NCBI GenBank assembly: GCA_017305935.1
Contig: JAFKJU010000007.1
Span: forward strand, 124,001 to 188,000
DNA length: 64,000 nt
Reading direction: 5' to 3'
Origin: Hyphomicrobiales bacterium
Lineage (GTDB): Bacteria > Pseudomonadota > Alphaproteobacteria > Rhizobiales > Rhizobiaceae
Of the stretch, positions 31,064 through 40,732 are shown in pieces (position 1 is the stretch's first letter; each line of letters begins with the position of its first letter). A program made the position numbers and the translations under genes. Under the pieces are notes generated by a model, which saw nothing but the letters and a program-made list of their open reading frames with translations, was not told the origin of the DNA and made no database searches.

Positions 31064-31974
31064 AGCGCCGGGATCGCCTTCAGATAGGCCGCGATCGCCT
31101 CGCGGTCTTCGGCCGGCAGTCTGGCCATGTTCTGCTGCACCTCGACCATCGAGCCGCCGACCGAGTCGAATTCAGGGGTAAACCCGGTTTCGAGATAGGT
31201 GACGATATCGGCCTCGCTCCACTGGCCGATGGATTTCGATCCAGGGGTGATGTCGGGGATTCGCCCCTGCCCTTCTGGGTTCGGCGCGCCGGCCAGCCAT
31301 CGACCGGACTGGAAGCCGCCGAGCGGATTGCGCGGCGTGTGGCATTCGCCGCAATGGCCGAGGCCCTCGACCAGATATTGGCCGCGCTTGACCTGATCGC
31401 CGCTGGCGCTCAGCGGCGCGCGCGGGCCGTCGTTGAAGAACAGCAGTTTCCAGCCGCCGAGCGCGATGCGCTGGTTGAAGGGGAACGGCAGTTCGTGCGG
31501 CGGCGCGACATTGGCGCTGGCCGGCAAGGTCTTCAGGAAACCGAAGAGGTCGTTGACATCCTTCGGCGTCATCCGCGCATAGGAATTGTAGGGAAAGGAC
31601 GGGTAGAGATGCTCGCCACCGGGGCCGACGCCGCGAGTCATGGCGTTGCCGAACTGCGCCAATGTCCAGCCGCCGATGCCCGCCTTGGGGTCGGGCGAGA
31701 TATTCGGCACATGGAAGGTGCCGAACGGGCTTTTCAGGGCCAGCCCGCCGGCAAGCACCTTTTTGGCGTCTCCTTCCGATCCCGGCGCCGCATGACAGCT
31801 GACACAGCCGCCCGCCCAGAACACCCGCTCGCCATTGGCCATGTCGGGTTCACCGAGGCCGGCCCAATGCGCCTCCGGCAGCGGCGCCGGCAGGGTCAGG
31901 TAAAACAGGGCGGCGGCGCCGACGACGGCGATGCCGGCCAGAGACAGGAGGATGCGCGTCCTCTTTCCCGCCAT
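31060..31974 (-). CDS. Membrane-anchored dihaem c-type cytochrome
   Basis: 304 aa. N-terminal signal-anchor (ILLSLAGIAVVGAAALFYLTL), then two haem c sites: CVSCH (about residues 57-61) and CGECH (about 208-212), each in a cytochrome c domain with a distal Met region. The layout resembles the cytochrome subunit of membrane alcohol/aldehyde dehydrogenases, but no dehydrogenase is adjacent. It likely passes electrons to the respiratory chain. Lies 91 bp behind the cytochrome c' gene on the same strand. Confidence 0.88.
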   Translation of the reverse strand: MAGKRTRILLSLAGIAVVGAAALFYLTLPAPLPEAHWAGLGEPDMANGERVFWAGGCVSCHAAPGSEGDAKKVLAGGLALKSPFGTFHVPNISPDPKAGIGGWTLAQFGNAMTRGVGPGGEHLYPSFPYNSYARMTPKDVNDLFGFLKTLPASANVAPPHELPFPFNQRIALGGWKLLFFNDGPRAPLSASGDQVKRGQYLVEGLGHCGECHTPRNPLGGFQSGRWLAGAPNPEGQGRIPDITPGSKSIGQWSEADIVTYLETGFTPEFDSVGGSMVEVQQNMARLPAEDREAIAAYLKAIPAL

Positions 31975-32065
31975 GGCACGCTCCTTGATCAGGGAGATTT
32001 CGATGGAGGCCGCCGGAGCCAGAGCCGGCGGCCGTGCGTCGATCCGGAAAGGCCTATCGCTCGGG

Positions 32066-32506
32066 TCAATCGACCTTCAGGCGATAGGCCTGATGACAGG
32101 CGCCGCAATCCGCGCCCAGCGCCTTGACCGCCGCGCCCACACCCGCCTTGTCGGCCGGCAATTGCGCCAGCAGGCCTTCGGCATCGGCGTGCAGCTTGTC
32201 GGCCTTGGCCTTGAAGTCATCCATGTTTTCCCAGATCTTCGGGCTGGCGGCGGGGCTGTTCTTTTCCGAGCCCGGCGGAAACTGATCGGGGAAGGCTTTC
32301 ACGCTTTCGGCAATCGTCGTCAGCGCGGTTTTCACGACCGCCGCGTCATAGGGCTTTTCGTCCTTGGTGATCGCGACGAGCTGCCCCATCGCACCGCCGA
32401 TCTTTTTCATGATGGCTTCGCGCTCATCCTTGGTGCCGGCGGCAAGGGCGGTGCCGACGCCAAGGGCTGCGGCCAGCGCCGCAGTGGCGATCAATCTGAA
32501 TCTCAT
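32066..32506 (-). CDS. Cytochrome c'
   Basis: 146 aa from MRFRLIATAALAAAL. A signal peptide to about residue 22 (ALA-AG) makes it periplasmic. The four-helix bundle ends in the typical C-terminal haem site CGACHQAYRLK. Cytochromes c' bind NO and CO and are linked to NO tolerance; some members of this family pair with membrane cytochrome b. The dihaem cytochrome gene downstream on the same strand suggests co-expression. Confidence 0.9.
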   Translation of the reverse strand: MRFRLIATAALAAALGVGTALAAGTKDEREAIMKKIGGAMGQLVAITKDEKPYDAAVVKTALTTIAESVKAFPDQFPPGSEKNSPAASPKIWENMDDFKAKADKLHADAEGLLAQLPADKAGVGAAVKALGADCGACHQAYRLKVD

Positions 32507-32736
32507 GCTTCGTCTCCCATCGGGTTGGCGAAGGCCGCACTGCCGGCCGCTTCGCTGCGCTACCAAATGTCACAGCAAATTCGCCCGATGGAAGTAACAA
32601 AAGAGTGATGAAACAATTGATCCCATTGGCAAAAGTGTCACGGAACCTTTTTTGCCGGACTGCCCCCGCGCAAATCCGAAATCCACTTTCCGGCTTTTGT
32701 GGATATACTCAGCAAGACATAGCATCGCAAAGGAAA

Positions 32737-32762
32737 ACCCGGCGCTGGAGCCAGCGCCGGGT
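32737..32762 (-). terminator. Rho-independent terminator of sod
   Basis: Perfect palindrome ACCCGGCGCTGG-AG-CCAGCGCCGGGT. Read on the minus strand it is followed by TTTTCC, fitting the end of the superoxide dismutase transcript, whose stop codon is 27 bp away. Confidence 0.75.
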
Positions 32763-32788
32763 CGAATAAATCCGTCACGAAATGCCGG

Positions 32789-33391
32789 TTACTTGGCGGC
32801 GGCTTCGTACATTTCCAGGACATGATCCCAGTTGATCAGGCTGTCGACGAAGGCTTCGAGATACTTCGGGCGGGCGTTGCGGTAGTCGATGTAATAGGAA
32901 TGCTCCCACACATCGACGCCGAGGATCGGCGCGCCGCCGTGAACCAGCGGGTTTTCGCCGTTCGGGGTCTTGGAGATTTCCAGCTTGCCGTTCTTCAGCG
33001 ACAGCCAGGCCCAGCCGGAGCCGAACTGCGTCGTGCCGGCGGCGATGAAATCGGTGCGGAACTTGTCGTAGCCGCCGAGGTCGGAATCGATTGCGGCCTG
33101 CAGCTTGCCCGGCAGCTTGTTGCCGCCGCCGTCCTTCTTCATCCACTTCCAGAAATGGATATGGTTGTAGTGCTGGGCGGCGTTGTTGAACAGGCCGGCA
33201 TTGGTGCCGAACGACTTCTTGACGACCTCTTCGACGGAAAGATCGGACATGCCCGCTTCGGCGGCCAGCTTGTTGCCGTTGTCGACATAGGCCTTGTGGT
33301 GCTTGTCGTGGTGATATTCGAGCGTTTCCTTCGACATGAAGGGGGCAAGCGCTTCGTAATCATACGGCAGGGGCGGCAATTCGAAAGCCAT
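32789..33391 (-). CDS. sodB: Superoxide dismutase (Fe/Mn family)
   Basis: 200 aa from MAFELPPLPYDYEALAP. Metal ligands: His27 in EYHHDKHH, the histidine of NNAAQHYNHIHFW, and Asp/His of DVWEHSYYIDY; GSGWAWL is also conserved. Cytosolic, no signal peptide. AAQHYNH (with a Gln before HYNH) points to the Fe or cambialistic form usual in Rhizobiaceae; metal use is not certain from sequence. Monocistronic with its own terminator. Confidence 0.95.
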   Translation of the reverse strand: MAFELPPLPYDYEALAPFMSKETLEYHHDKHHKAYVDNGNKLAAEAGMSDLSVEEVVKKSFGTNAGLFNNAAQHYNHIHFWKWMKKDGGGNKLPGKLQAAIDSDLGGYDKFRTDFIAAGTTQFGSGWAWLSLKNGKLEISKTPNGENPLVHGGAPILGVDVWEHSYYIDYRNARPKYLEAFVDSLINWDHVLEMYEAAAK

Positions 33392-33598
33392 GGCGTGATC
33401 TCCCTTATTTGGCAGAGGCTTCAACCTGAAAAAACGGTCGTGCGGGAACATAGGAGCGTGTGGCGCATGTGGCAACCGGCGAAATGCCAAAAAACGGTAC
33501 GCTCGCGGAAAATTCACCTATGTTTCAAAGCGCTATTCGCAGAAAAACAATGTCGAGCCCACAGCCCCGCACAGTAGGGAAAAAACGGAGTTTTTTGC

Positions 33599-33928
33599 AT
33601 GAAGACCATCCTCGCTCTGCCGCTTGCCGTGATGACGATCCTGGCCATCGCCCCGCTGGCCCACGCTTCCTCCAGCGACGCCTGGGCCGCCCTTGCCGCC
33701 AACGTCAAGGCCAAATGCGCGGCCGCGGCAAAACCGTCGCTGAAGAGCGCGAAGGTCGCCGTCGATCCCTTCGGCAGCGAACGCTTCGGCCTCGCCATCG
33801 TCACCGGTCCGCTGAAGGCGGGCAAGGGCAAGGCGAGCTTCATCTGCGTCTATGACAAGCGGACGAAGGCGGTCGAGATCGGCTCGGAACTGGGCAGCGA
33901 TATCGTCACGGTCGGGGTGCCGAAATAA
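33599..33928 (+). CDS. Small exported protein of unknown function
   Basis: 109 aa. A clear signal peptide (MKTILALPLAVMTILAIAPLAHA-S) predicts a periplasmic protein of about 86 residues with two cysteines (KAKCAAA and FICVYD) that may form a disulphide. GGAG ribosome site 8 bases before the ATG. No family recognised. Sits alone between sod and the aminotransferase gene, whose 3' end it meets. Confidence 0.75.
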   Translation: MKTILALPLAVMTILAIAPLAHASSSDAWAALAANVKAKCAAAAKPSLKSAKVAVDPFGSERFGLAIVTGPLKAGKGKASFICVYDKRTKAVEIGSELGSDIVTVGVPK

Positions 33929-33963
33929 GGCGGGTGGGGCCTGCTCTCACCCGCCGGCCCCCT

Positions 33964-34854
33964 TCACTCCTCCCCGCCGGCGCGGCCATGCGCCCAGTCC
34001 ATGTACAGATCCAGCGCCTTCTTCGCCACCGGCCCCTCCGGGTAGCTGCGTTCGTCGAGCTGCACCACCGGCGCGACCTTGGAATAGTTGCCGGTCATGA
34101 ACACCTCGTCGGCCGTCAGAAAATCCTCGACGGTCAGCGTCGCCTCCCGCACCTCGAAGCCTGCCTGGCGCAGCAGGCCGAGGATGCGGGCGCGGGTGAT
34201 GCCGGCAAGGAAGGTGAAGTTGATCGCCGGGGTGAAGACGACGCCATCCTTGACCATGAAGATGTTGGAGGTCGCGGTTTCCGCGACGTTTCCGTTGATG
34301 TCGCGGGCCAGCGCATTGTCGAAGCCGCGCGATGTAGCTTCGACCAGCATGCGACCGCTGTTGGGGTAGAGGCTGCCGGTCTTGGCCATGGTCATCGCCG
34401 TGTCCGGCGTCGGGCGGCGGAAGGGCGAGACGGTCAGCCGCGAGGGCTTGGCGGTATGCATCGGCGCCTCGAACAGGCAGAGCGCGAAACGGGTCGATTC
34501 CGGATCGGGCGCGACGACGCCGAAGCGGCCATGCTCGGCCCAATACATCGGCTTGATGTAGATCGCCGTCCTGCCGTCGAATTTTTTTACACCCTCCCAG
34601 GCGAGCGCCTCGATGTCTTCCGCCGTCTTCACCGGCTTGAGGCCGAGCGCCAGTGCCGAGCGGTTGACGCGCTGGCAATGCAGGTCGAGATCGGGGGCGA
34701 TGCCATCGAACCAGCGGGCGCCATCAAACACCGTCGAGCCGAGCCACATGGCATGTGAGGTCGGGCCGATGAGCGGCGGATTGCCCGACAGCCATTCGCC
34801 GTCGACATGGGTCCAGGTGGTCGTCGGGGCGGCGGTGTTCACGGTCATCGGCAT
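33964..34854 (-). CDS. Branched-chain amino acid aminotransferase-like (class IV)
   Basis: 296 aa from MPMTVNTAAPTTTWTHVDGEW; a GAGGAGAAG site precedes it. Fold-type IV PLP enzyme: the catalytic lysine is in AMTMAKTGSLYPNS, with ETATSNIFMVKDG and GITRARIL typical of BCAT. The second half ends in PEGPVAKKALDLYMDW. In rhizobia such short IlvE-like paralogues exist beside the main ilvE, so it may act on another amino acid. The frame open to 35010 is not coding. Confidence 0.88.
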   Translation of the reverse strand: MPMTVNTAAPTTTWTHVDGEWLSGNPPLIGPTSHAMWLGSTVFDGARWFDGIAPDLDLHCQRVNRSALALGLKPVKTAEDIEALAWEGVKKFDGRTAIYIKPMYWAEHGRFGVVAPDPESTRFALCLFEAPMHTAKPSRLTVSPFRRPTPDTAMTMAKTGSLYPNSGRMLVEATSRGFDNALARDINGNVAETATSNIFMVKDGVVFTPAINFTFLAGITRARILGLLRQAGFEVREATLTVEDFLTADEVFMTGNYSKVAPVVQLDERSYPEGPVAKKALDLYMDWAHGRAGGEE

Positions 34855-34970
34855 CTTCTCCTCTTCAAGATAGGTCCATGAAACGCCGCCCATGCGACCG
34901 GTCAAGGAGAAAGCGGACGCATTGACGCTTTCGCAAGAAACTGTCCGGGAATATCCCTGTAATTTCGGAA

Positions 34971-34982
34971 TTTTGCGCAAAA
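34971..34982. promoter_or_regulatory. Palindrome between divergent genes
   Basis: TTTTGCGCAAAA, a perfect 12-bp palindrome in the 235-bp gap between the aminotransferase gene and the zinc dehydrogenase gene, which are divergent. The AT-flanked shape suits an Lrp/AsnC or TetR operator, but no factor can be named. Confidence 0.35.
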
Positions 34983-35089
34983 ACAAAAGCTTGTCGAATA
35001 ATTCCATCAATAATTTTCATGCGTTCCCGGCTTTCTGCCATGGCGAGGCCATGCGATCATCGCCCGCAGACAAGCTAGGGATGCCATCC

Positions 35090-36130
<1,041 letters not shown>

Positions 36131-36143
36131 AAGGAAGCGGAAC

Positions 36144-36914
36144 ATGGTCTGGTCGGCATCGCAATACCTGAAATTCGAGGACGAGCGCACGCAGCCGGCG
36201 CGCGACCTGCTGGAGGGCGTGCCGCTGGAAACAGTTGGCCGCGCCGTCGATCTCGGCTGCGGGCCGGGCAATTCCACCGAACTGCTGGTGGCGCGCTACC
36301 CGGACGCCGAGATCACCGGCGTCGACAGCGACGAGAATATGCTGGCCGCCGCGCGAAACCGCCTGCCGGCACTGACCTTCGAGCAGGCCGATCTGGCAGG
36401 CTGGGCCCCGCCGCAGCCCGTCGACCTGCTGTTCGCCAATGCCGTGTTCCAATGGCTGCCCGATCATCTCGACGTGATGGACCGGCTGATGGATTGCCTG
36501 AACCCCGGCGGCGTGCTCGCCGTGCAGATGCCGAACAATCTCGGCGAGCCCTCGCATCTGCTGATGGAAGAAACCCTGCATGACGGCCCCTGGGCATCGG
36601 GTTTCGCCGGCAAGAGCCTGCGCCGCCGCACCCTGCCCGACCGGCAAGTCTATCGCGACCGCCTCGCGCCAAAAGCCCGCGACATCAGGACATGGAGCAT
36701 CGTCTATCGCCACCCGATGGCGGATGCGGCCGCGATCGTCGCCATGGTGCAATCCACCGGTCTGCGCCCCTATCTCGCCGCCGTCGGCGAAGACAATGCG
36801 GAAGCCTTCCTCGACGCCTATCGCGCCCGCATCGACGCGGCCTATCCGCCGCAGGCGGATGGCAAACGGCTGTTTCCGTTTCCGCGATTCTTTCTCGTGG
36901 CGCAGAAGGCGTGA
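36144..36914 (+). CDS. tam: Trans-aconitate 2-methyltransferase
   Basis: 256 aa. SAM-dependent methyltransferase that detoxifies trans-aconitate, an inhibitor of aconitase. SAM motif I is [14 protein letters not shown], motif [12 protein letters not shown], with [12 protein letters not shown] and [12 protein letters not shown] further on, all diagnostic of Tam. It starts [21 protein letters not shown] as in E. coli Tam. Cytosolic. A copy of the 114-bp repeat follows 28 bp after the stop codon. Confidence 0.93.
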   Translation: MVWSASQYLKFEDERTQPARDLLEGVPLETVGRAVDLGCGPGNSTELLVARYPDAEITGVDSDENMLAAARNRLPALTFEQADLAGWAPPQPVDLLFANAVFQWLPDHLDVMDRLMDCLNPGGVLAVQMPNNLGEPSHLLMEETLHDGPWASGFAGKSLRRRTLPDRQVYRDRLAPKARDIRTWSIVYRHPMADAAAIVAMVQSTGLRPYLAAVGEDNAEAFLDAYRARIDAAYPPQADGKRLFPFPRFFLVAQKA

Positions 36915-36942
36915 GGCCGGGCACCACGGACTCAAAACCTCC

Positions 36943-37056
36943 GACGTCATCCTCGGGCTCGTACCGAGGATCTGCCTTCGCCCACTCAAACCATTGACGT
37001 ATCAGCACTTTCTACCGTTGGCAGATGGTCGGGACAAGCCCGACCATGACGGAGGA
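36943..37056 (+). repeat. 114-bp family repeat, copy A
   Basis: Starts GACGTCATCCTCGGGCTCG, ends GCCCGACCATGACGGAGGA. Each end is a hairpin (CCTCGG ... CCGAGG; GGTCGGG ... CCCGACC), with an AT-richer centre. Copy B at 39256-39369 is the same length and inverted. Confidence 0.75.
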
Positions 37057-37118
37057 GAGGTTGGGCGGGCCATCGGACGGCGGGAATTGGCCGATCCGCT
37101 GCCGCCCTCAAAATCCCA

Positions 37119-37514
37119 TCAAATGAACTGGCTCAGCCCCGGCACCGAGGCCACGACCTGATCCACGACCTCATCGCCGGCATATTGCTTGGCCATTGCG
37201 ATGGTTTCCTTGGCGAGCGCGCCGATCTCGCTCATGCCCAGGCCTTCGCTCATCAATTGCTGGCCGAGGCCCATGACGCCGCCGCCACCGCCGAGCGCGC
37301 CCATGAGGCTGCCGAGCAAACCGCCGCCGCCGGCGGATTCGCCGTTGAAGCGGGCGACGAGATCGGCGCCGCCGGGGATCGCCTCGATCATCCGCGCCAC
37401 GGCGCCGTCATCGGCCTCGCGCTGCAGGAAGCCGAGCATCATGCCCAGCGCCTTTTCCGCCAAGGCCGGTTCGATGCCCACCTTGTCGGCGATCTGTGTG
37501 ACGAGTTCGTTCAT
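37119..37514 (-). CDS. Small glycine-rich protein (DUF2267/DUF2780-like)
   Basis: 131 aa. Helical N-terminus (LVTQIADKVGIEPALAEKALGMMLGFLQREADDG), a glycine-rich middle (GGGGLLGSLMGALGGGGGVMG), and a helical C-terminus ending PGLSQFI. The layout resembles small DUF2267/DUF2780-type proteins; I cannot decide between the two and the function is unknown. The protein repeats the motif IPGG/VPGL in both halves. Divergent from the HerA-like gene. Confidence 0.75.
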   Translation of the reverse strand: MNELVTQIADKVGIEPALAEKALGMMLGFLQREADDGAVARMIEAIPGGADLVARFNGESAGGGGLLGSLMGALGGGGGVMGLGQQLMSEGLGMSEIGALAKETIAMAKQYAGDEVVDQVVASVPGLSQFI

Positions 37515-37642
37515 GCGCTGTGCTCCTTGTTGTCTCGCGGGCGCGACCGATGTTGTCGCCATGCCGCGCTATCCTTATAACAGCAAGGAAACGATTCAAT
37601 GAAAAGCATGCCGTGCGCGGCAATGGCCAGGGAGTGCGCATT

Positions 37643-39211
37643 TTGACAGTCGAGGATGGAAAGCTCTTCATCGGCGCAAGCCGCAACCCGGACGACAGCA
37701 TCAACAAGCCGGAATATCTCGACCTCAAATTCGGCAATCGCCACGGGCTGATCACCGGCGCCACCGGCACCGGCAAGACGGTGACGCTGCAGATTCTGGC
37801 GGAAGCCTTTTCCGATGCCGGCGTGCCGGTGTTCTGCGCCGATATCAAGGGCGATCTCTCCGGCCTCGCCGCCATGGGCGAGCCCAAGGATTTTCTGCTG
37901 AAGCGCGCCGAACAGGTCGGGCTTTCGCCATACGATTTCCAGGAATTCCCGGTCATTTTCTGGGATCTCTATGGCGAAAAGGGCCATCGGGTGCGCACCA
38001 CCATGGCCGAGATGGGGCCGCTGCTGCTCGCCCGGCTGATGGATGCATCGGAAGCGCAGGAAGGCGTGCTCAACATCGCCTTCAAGATCGCGGACCAGGG
38101 CGGGTTGCCGCTGCTCGATCTGAAGGATCTGCAGGCGATGCTCAACTATATGGGCGAGCATGCCACCGAGATCTCCAACCAGTTCGGCTTCGTCTCCAAG
38201 GCTTCCATCGGCTCGCTGCAGCGCGGGCTGCTGGTGCTGGAACAGCAGGGCGCAAAGAATTTCTTCGGCGAGCCGGCGCTGAAGATTTCCGACATCATGC
38301 GCACCACCAACGACGGCCGCGGGGCGATTTCCATCCTCGCCGCCGACAAGCTGATGATGAACCCGCGCCTCTACGCCACTTTCCTGCTGTGGCTGCTGTC
38401 GGAGTTGTTCGAGGAACTGCCGGAAGTGGGCGACCCCGACAAGCCGAAGCTGGTGTTCTTCTTCGACGAGGCGCACCTGCTGTTTTCCGACGCGCCGAAG
38501 GTTTTGATCGAGCGGGTCGAGCAGGTGGTGCGCCTCATCCGCTCCAAGGGCGTCGGCGTCTATTTCGTGACGCAGAACCCGCTGGACGTGCCGGAAACCG
38601 TGCTCGCCCAGCTCGGCAACCGCGTGCAGCATGCGTTGCGCGCCTATACGCCGCGCGAGCAGAAGGCGGTGAAGACCGCCGCCGATACGTTCCGCCCCAA
38701 TCCGGCCTTCGATTGCGCGACCGCGATCACCACGCTCGGCACCGGCGAGGCGCTGGTCTCGATGCTCGAAGGCAAGGGCGCGCCCTCGATCGTCGAGCGC
38801 ACGCTGATCCGCCCGCCCTCATCGCGTCTCGGCCCGGTGAGCGAGGAGGAGCGCCGCAAGGTGCTATCGGTCAGCCCGGTCGCGGAAATGTATGACGAGG
38901 ATTTCGACCGCGAGTCAGCCTACGAGATCCTCGCCGCCCGCGCCGGCAAGGGCGCCCAGCAAGCCCCGCCCCCTGCTCCCGCGCCGCAGCCGAGCGAACA
39001 GAAGGACGACAGCGCTGCCGGCCGCTGGACCCTGCCCGGTTTCGGCAACGACCGCGAGCAGGAGCCGGCGCCGCGCGAAACCCGGGGGCGCTCCGGCGGG
39101 TATCAACGCGAGACGGTGGTCGAGGCGGCGATGAAAAGCGTGGCGCGCACGGTGGCGACCCAGGTCGGCCGGGCGCTGGTGCGCGGGATTCTGGGGAGCT
39201 TGCGGCGTTAA
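37643..39211 (+). CDS. HerA-like ATPase/helicase (DUF853 family)
   Basis: 522 aa from a TTG at 37643, preceded by CCAGGGAG; no ATG in frame precedes the conserved N-terminus in a better setting. Walker A is GATGTGKT, Walker B LVFFFDEAH, sensor-like region VYFVTQNPLDVPE and an arginine finger region HALRAYTPREQKA. This is the HerA/FtsK-type ATPase of the DUF853 family found in many proteobacteria with undefined DNA or protein-processing role. The C-terminal 100 residues are proline/charged and probably disordered. Confidence 0.88.
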   Translation: MTVEDGKLFIGASRNPDDSINKPEYLDLKFGNRHGLITGATGTGKTVTLQILAEAFSDAGVPVFCADIKGDLSGLAAMGEPKDFLLKRAEQVGLSPYDFQEFPVIFWDLYGEKGHRVRTTMAEMGPLLLARLMDASEAQEGVLNIAFKIADQGGLPLLDLKDLQAMLNYMGEHATEISNQFGFVSKASIGSLQRGLLVLEQQGAKNFFGEPALKISDIMRTTNDGRGAISILAADKLMMNPRLYATFLLWLLSELFEELPEVGDPDKPKLVFFFDEAHLLFSDAPKVLIERVEQVVRLIRSKGVGVYFVTQNPLDVPETVLAQLGNRVQHALRAYTPREQKAVKTAADTFRPNPAFDCATAITTLGTGEALVSMLEGKGAPSIVERTLIRPPSSRLGPVSEEERRKVLSVSPVAEMYDEDFDRESAYEILAARAGKGAQQAPPPAPAPQPSEQKDDSAAGRWTLPGFGNDREQEPAPRETRGRSGGYQRETVVEAAMKSVARTVATQVGRALVRGILGSLRR

Positions 39212-39255
39212 GATTTTTTCGGTGTCCACGGCGCATCGTATGCGCCGACGCATTT

Positions 39256-39369
39256 TCCTCCGTCATGCTCGGGCTTTTCCCGAGCATCTGCCGACGGTGG
39301 AAATTTATGATATTTCAATTGCTTAAATGAACGAAGGCAGATCCTCGGGACAAGCCCGAGGATGACGTC
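39256..39369 (-). repeat. 114-bp family repeat, copy B (inverted relative to A)
   Basis: On the minus strand it reads GACGTCATCCTCGGGCTTG ... GCCCGAGCATGACGGAGGA. Ends and AT-rich centre match copy A. Copies A and B flank the 37119-39211 gene pair as inverted repeats. Confidence 0.78.
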
Positions 39370-39431
39370 CGGTTGCTTTTTGACCGGTTTGCCAAAAGGC
39401 CGGCTCCCGGCTTCGAAGCAGGGAACCCCGC

Positions 39432-40217
39432 TCACCGCACCGGCGCGACGAGGCAGAAATAGGCGCCTTGCGGATCCAGGGCTTGCAGCACCCAGGCGCC
39501 GGGAACTTCCATGGGGCCTTCCAGCACCCTGCCGCCGCCGGCCTTGACGCGGTCGAGCGCGGCGTCCAGCGTGTCGACGGCGAAGTAGTAGCTCCAGCCG
39601 CAGAAGGGGCCGTCCTCCTCCTGGCGCATCATGCCGCCGGTCATCTGGCCGTCGCGGCCGAAGAGCAGGTATTTGCCCTTCGGGCCCATGTCCATCTCGT
39701 CGATCTTTTCCCAGCCGAACAATTGCCGGTAATAATCGAAGGCCTTGTCGACATCCTTGGCATAGAGTTCGCACCAGCCGACGAAGCCCGGCGTGCCCAT
39801 GGCAGGCTCCGGCGGCATGTCGCCGTCCATCGGCGCCGGCTTGAAGGCGATGATGACCGGCCCCTGCGGATCGGCGAGCACCGCGAAGCGGCCGATGCCG
39901 GGGATATCGTCGGGTGGGCGGCGGATGGTGCCGCCGAGTTCGACGCATTTTTCAGCGGTGGCGTCAACATCGTCGACCGCCACGTAACCGGTCCAGTTCG
40001 GCGGCACGCGCATGGCCTTCATGTCCTCCGGCAAGGCCTGCAGGCCGCCGGTCGCCTGTTTCTGCCCCGGCATTTCCAGCAGCCAATAGGGGCTTTCGAG
40101 GCCCATGCCGGCATCGCGCGCATTCCAGCCGACCACCGAATCGTAGAACCGCGCGGCGGCGGGAATGTCCGTTGTCATCAGTTCGTACCAGACGAATTTT
40201 CCTTGCATGTCGCTCAT
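39432..40217 (-). CDS. VOC family protein, two glyoxalase-like domains
   Basis: 261 aa. Two tandem VOC modules: KFVWYELMTTDIPAAARFYDSVVGW (N-terminal) and GFVGWCELYAKDVDKAFDYYRQLFGW (C-terminal), each with a metal-lacking appearance (no obvious HxxE set), as in the hydroxymuconate/antibiotic-resistance-like VOC clade. Last gene of a three-gene minus-strand cluster with DUF1579 and DUF899 proteins, divergent from a MarR gene that probably controls all three. Confidence 0.88.
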   Translation of the reverse strand: MSDMQGKFVWYELMTTDIPAAARFYDSVVGWNARDAGMGLESPYWLLEMPGQKQATGGLQALPEDMKAMRVPPNWTGYVAVDDVDATAEKCVELGGTIRRPPDDIPGIGRFAVLADPQGPVIIAFKPAPMDGDMPPEPAMGTPGFVGWCELYAKDVDKAFDYYRQLFGWEKIDEMDMGPKGKYLLFGRDGQMTGGMMRQEEDGPFCGWSYYFAVDTLDAALDRVKAGGGRVLEGPMEVPGAWVLQALDPQGAYFCLVAPVR

Positions 40218-40234
40218 GGCATTCCCCCTCGGGT

Positions 40235-40708
40235 TCAGGTGCGGCGGCGGAAATCCACCGCCATGAACTGCTTGAACGTGCCGTCCGGCTGGCGGACGCT
40301 GCCGGTAAAGCGGCGGTGGTCGTCATCGAGAAAGGTTATGGCGTCGTGATAGAGCGCCGTCTTGCCGGGATCGTCGAAGGCGGGGCCTTCGGCCTCCAAG
40401 GTCAATGTCCTGCCGTCGTCCTCGACCCAGCCCTTGTAGACCCAGAGCTTGGTCATCATCGTGCCGACCCAGGTGCCGACATAATGCTGCTGCGCCGGGT
40501 CGTAACCCAGCGTCATCAGGGTGCGGGTTTGGCCATCGGGGCCCATGTCGGCCTTACCTTCGACGACGAACCAGAGGCCGTCCATGGAGCGGCCGGCCTC
40601 TGTCCATTGCGGCGTTTCGGCCGATCCCTCGTCGGGCAGGGCATCCCAGATGCCGACGAGCCTTTCAAGAAAGCGATGCTGCTCGATCGGTTTCGGCTGT
40701 TCCATCAT
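40235..40708 (-). CDS. DUF1579 family protein
   Basis: 157 aa, cytosolic, lipocalin-like DUF1579 pattern (LERLVGIWDALPDEGSAETPQW; WVGTMMTKLWVYKGW). Unknown function; in rhizobia often with VOC and DUF899 proteins. Sits 24 bp behind the DUF899 gene and 17 bp before the VOC gene, so the three form one operon. Start at the first of two adjacent Mets. Confidence 0.85.
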   Translation of the reverse strand: MMEQPKPIEQHRFLERLVGIWDALPDEGSAETPQWTEAGRSMDGLWFVVEGKADMGPDGQTRTLMTLGYDPAQQHYVGTWVGTMMTKLWVYKGWVEDDGRTLTLEAEGPAFDDPGKTALYHDAITFLDDDHRRFTGSVRQPDGTFKQFMAVDFRRRT

Positions 40709-40732
40709 GCCTGTCTCCTTTGCGTCGGGGGT

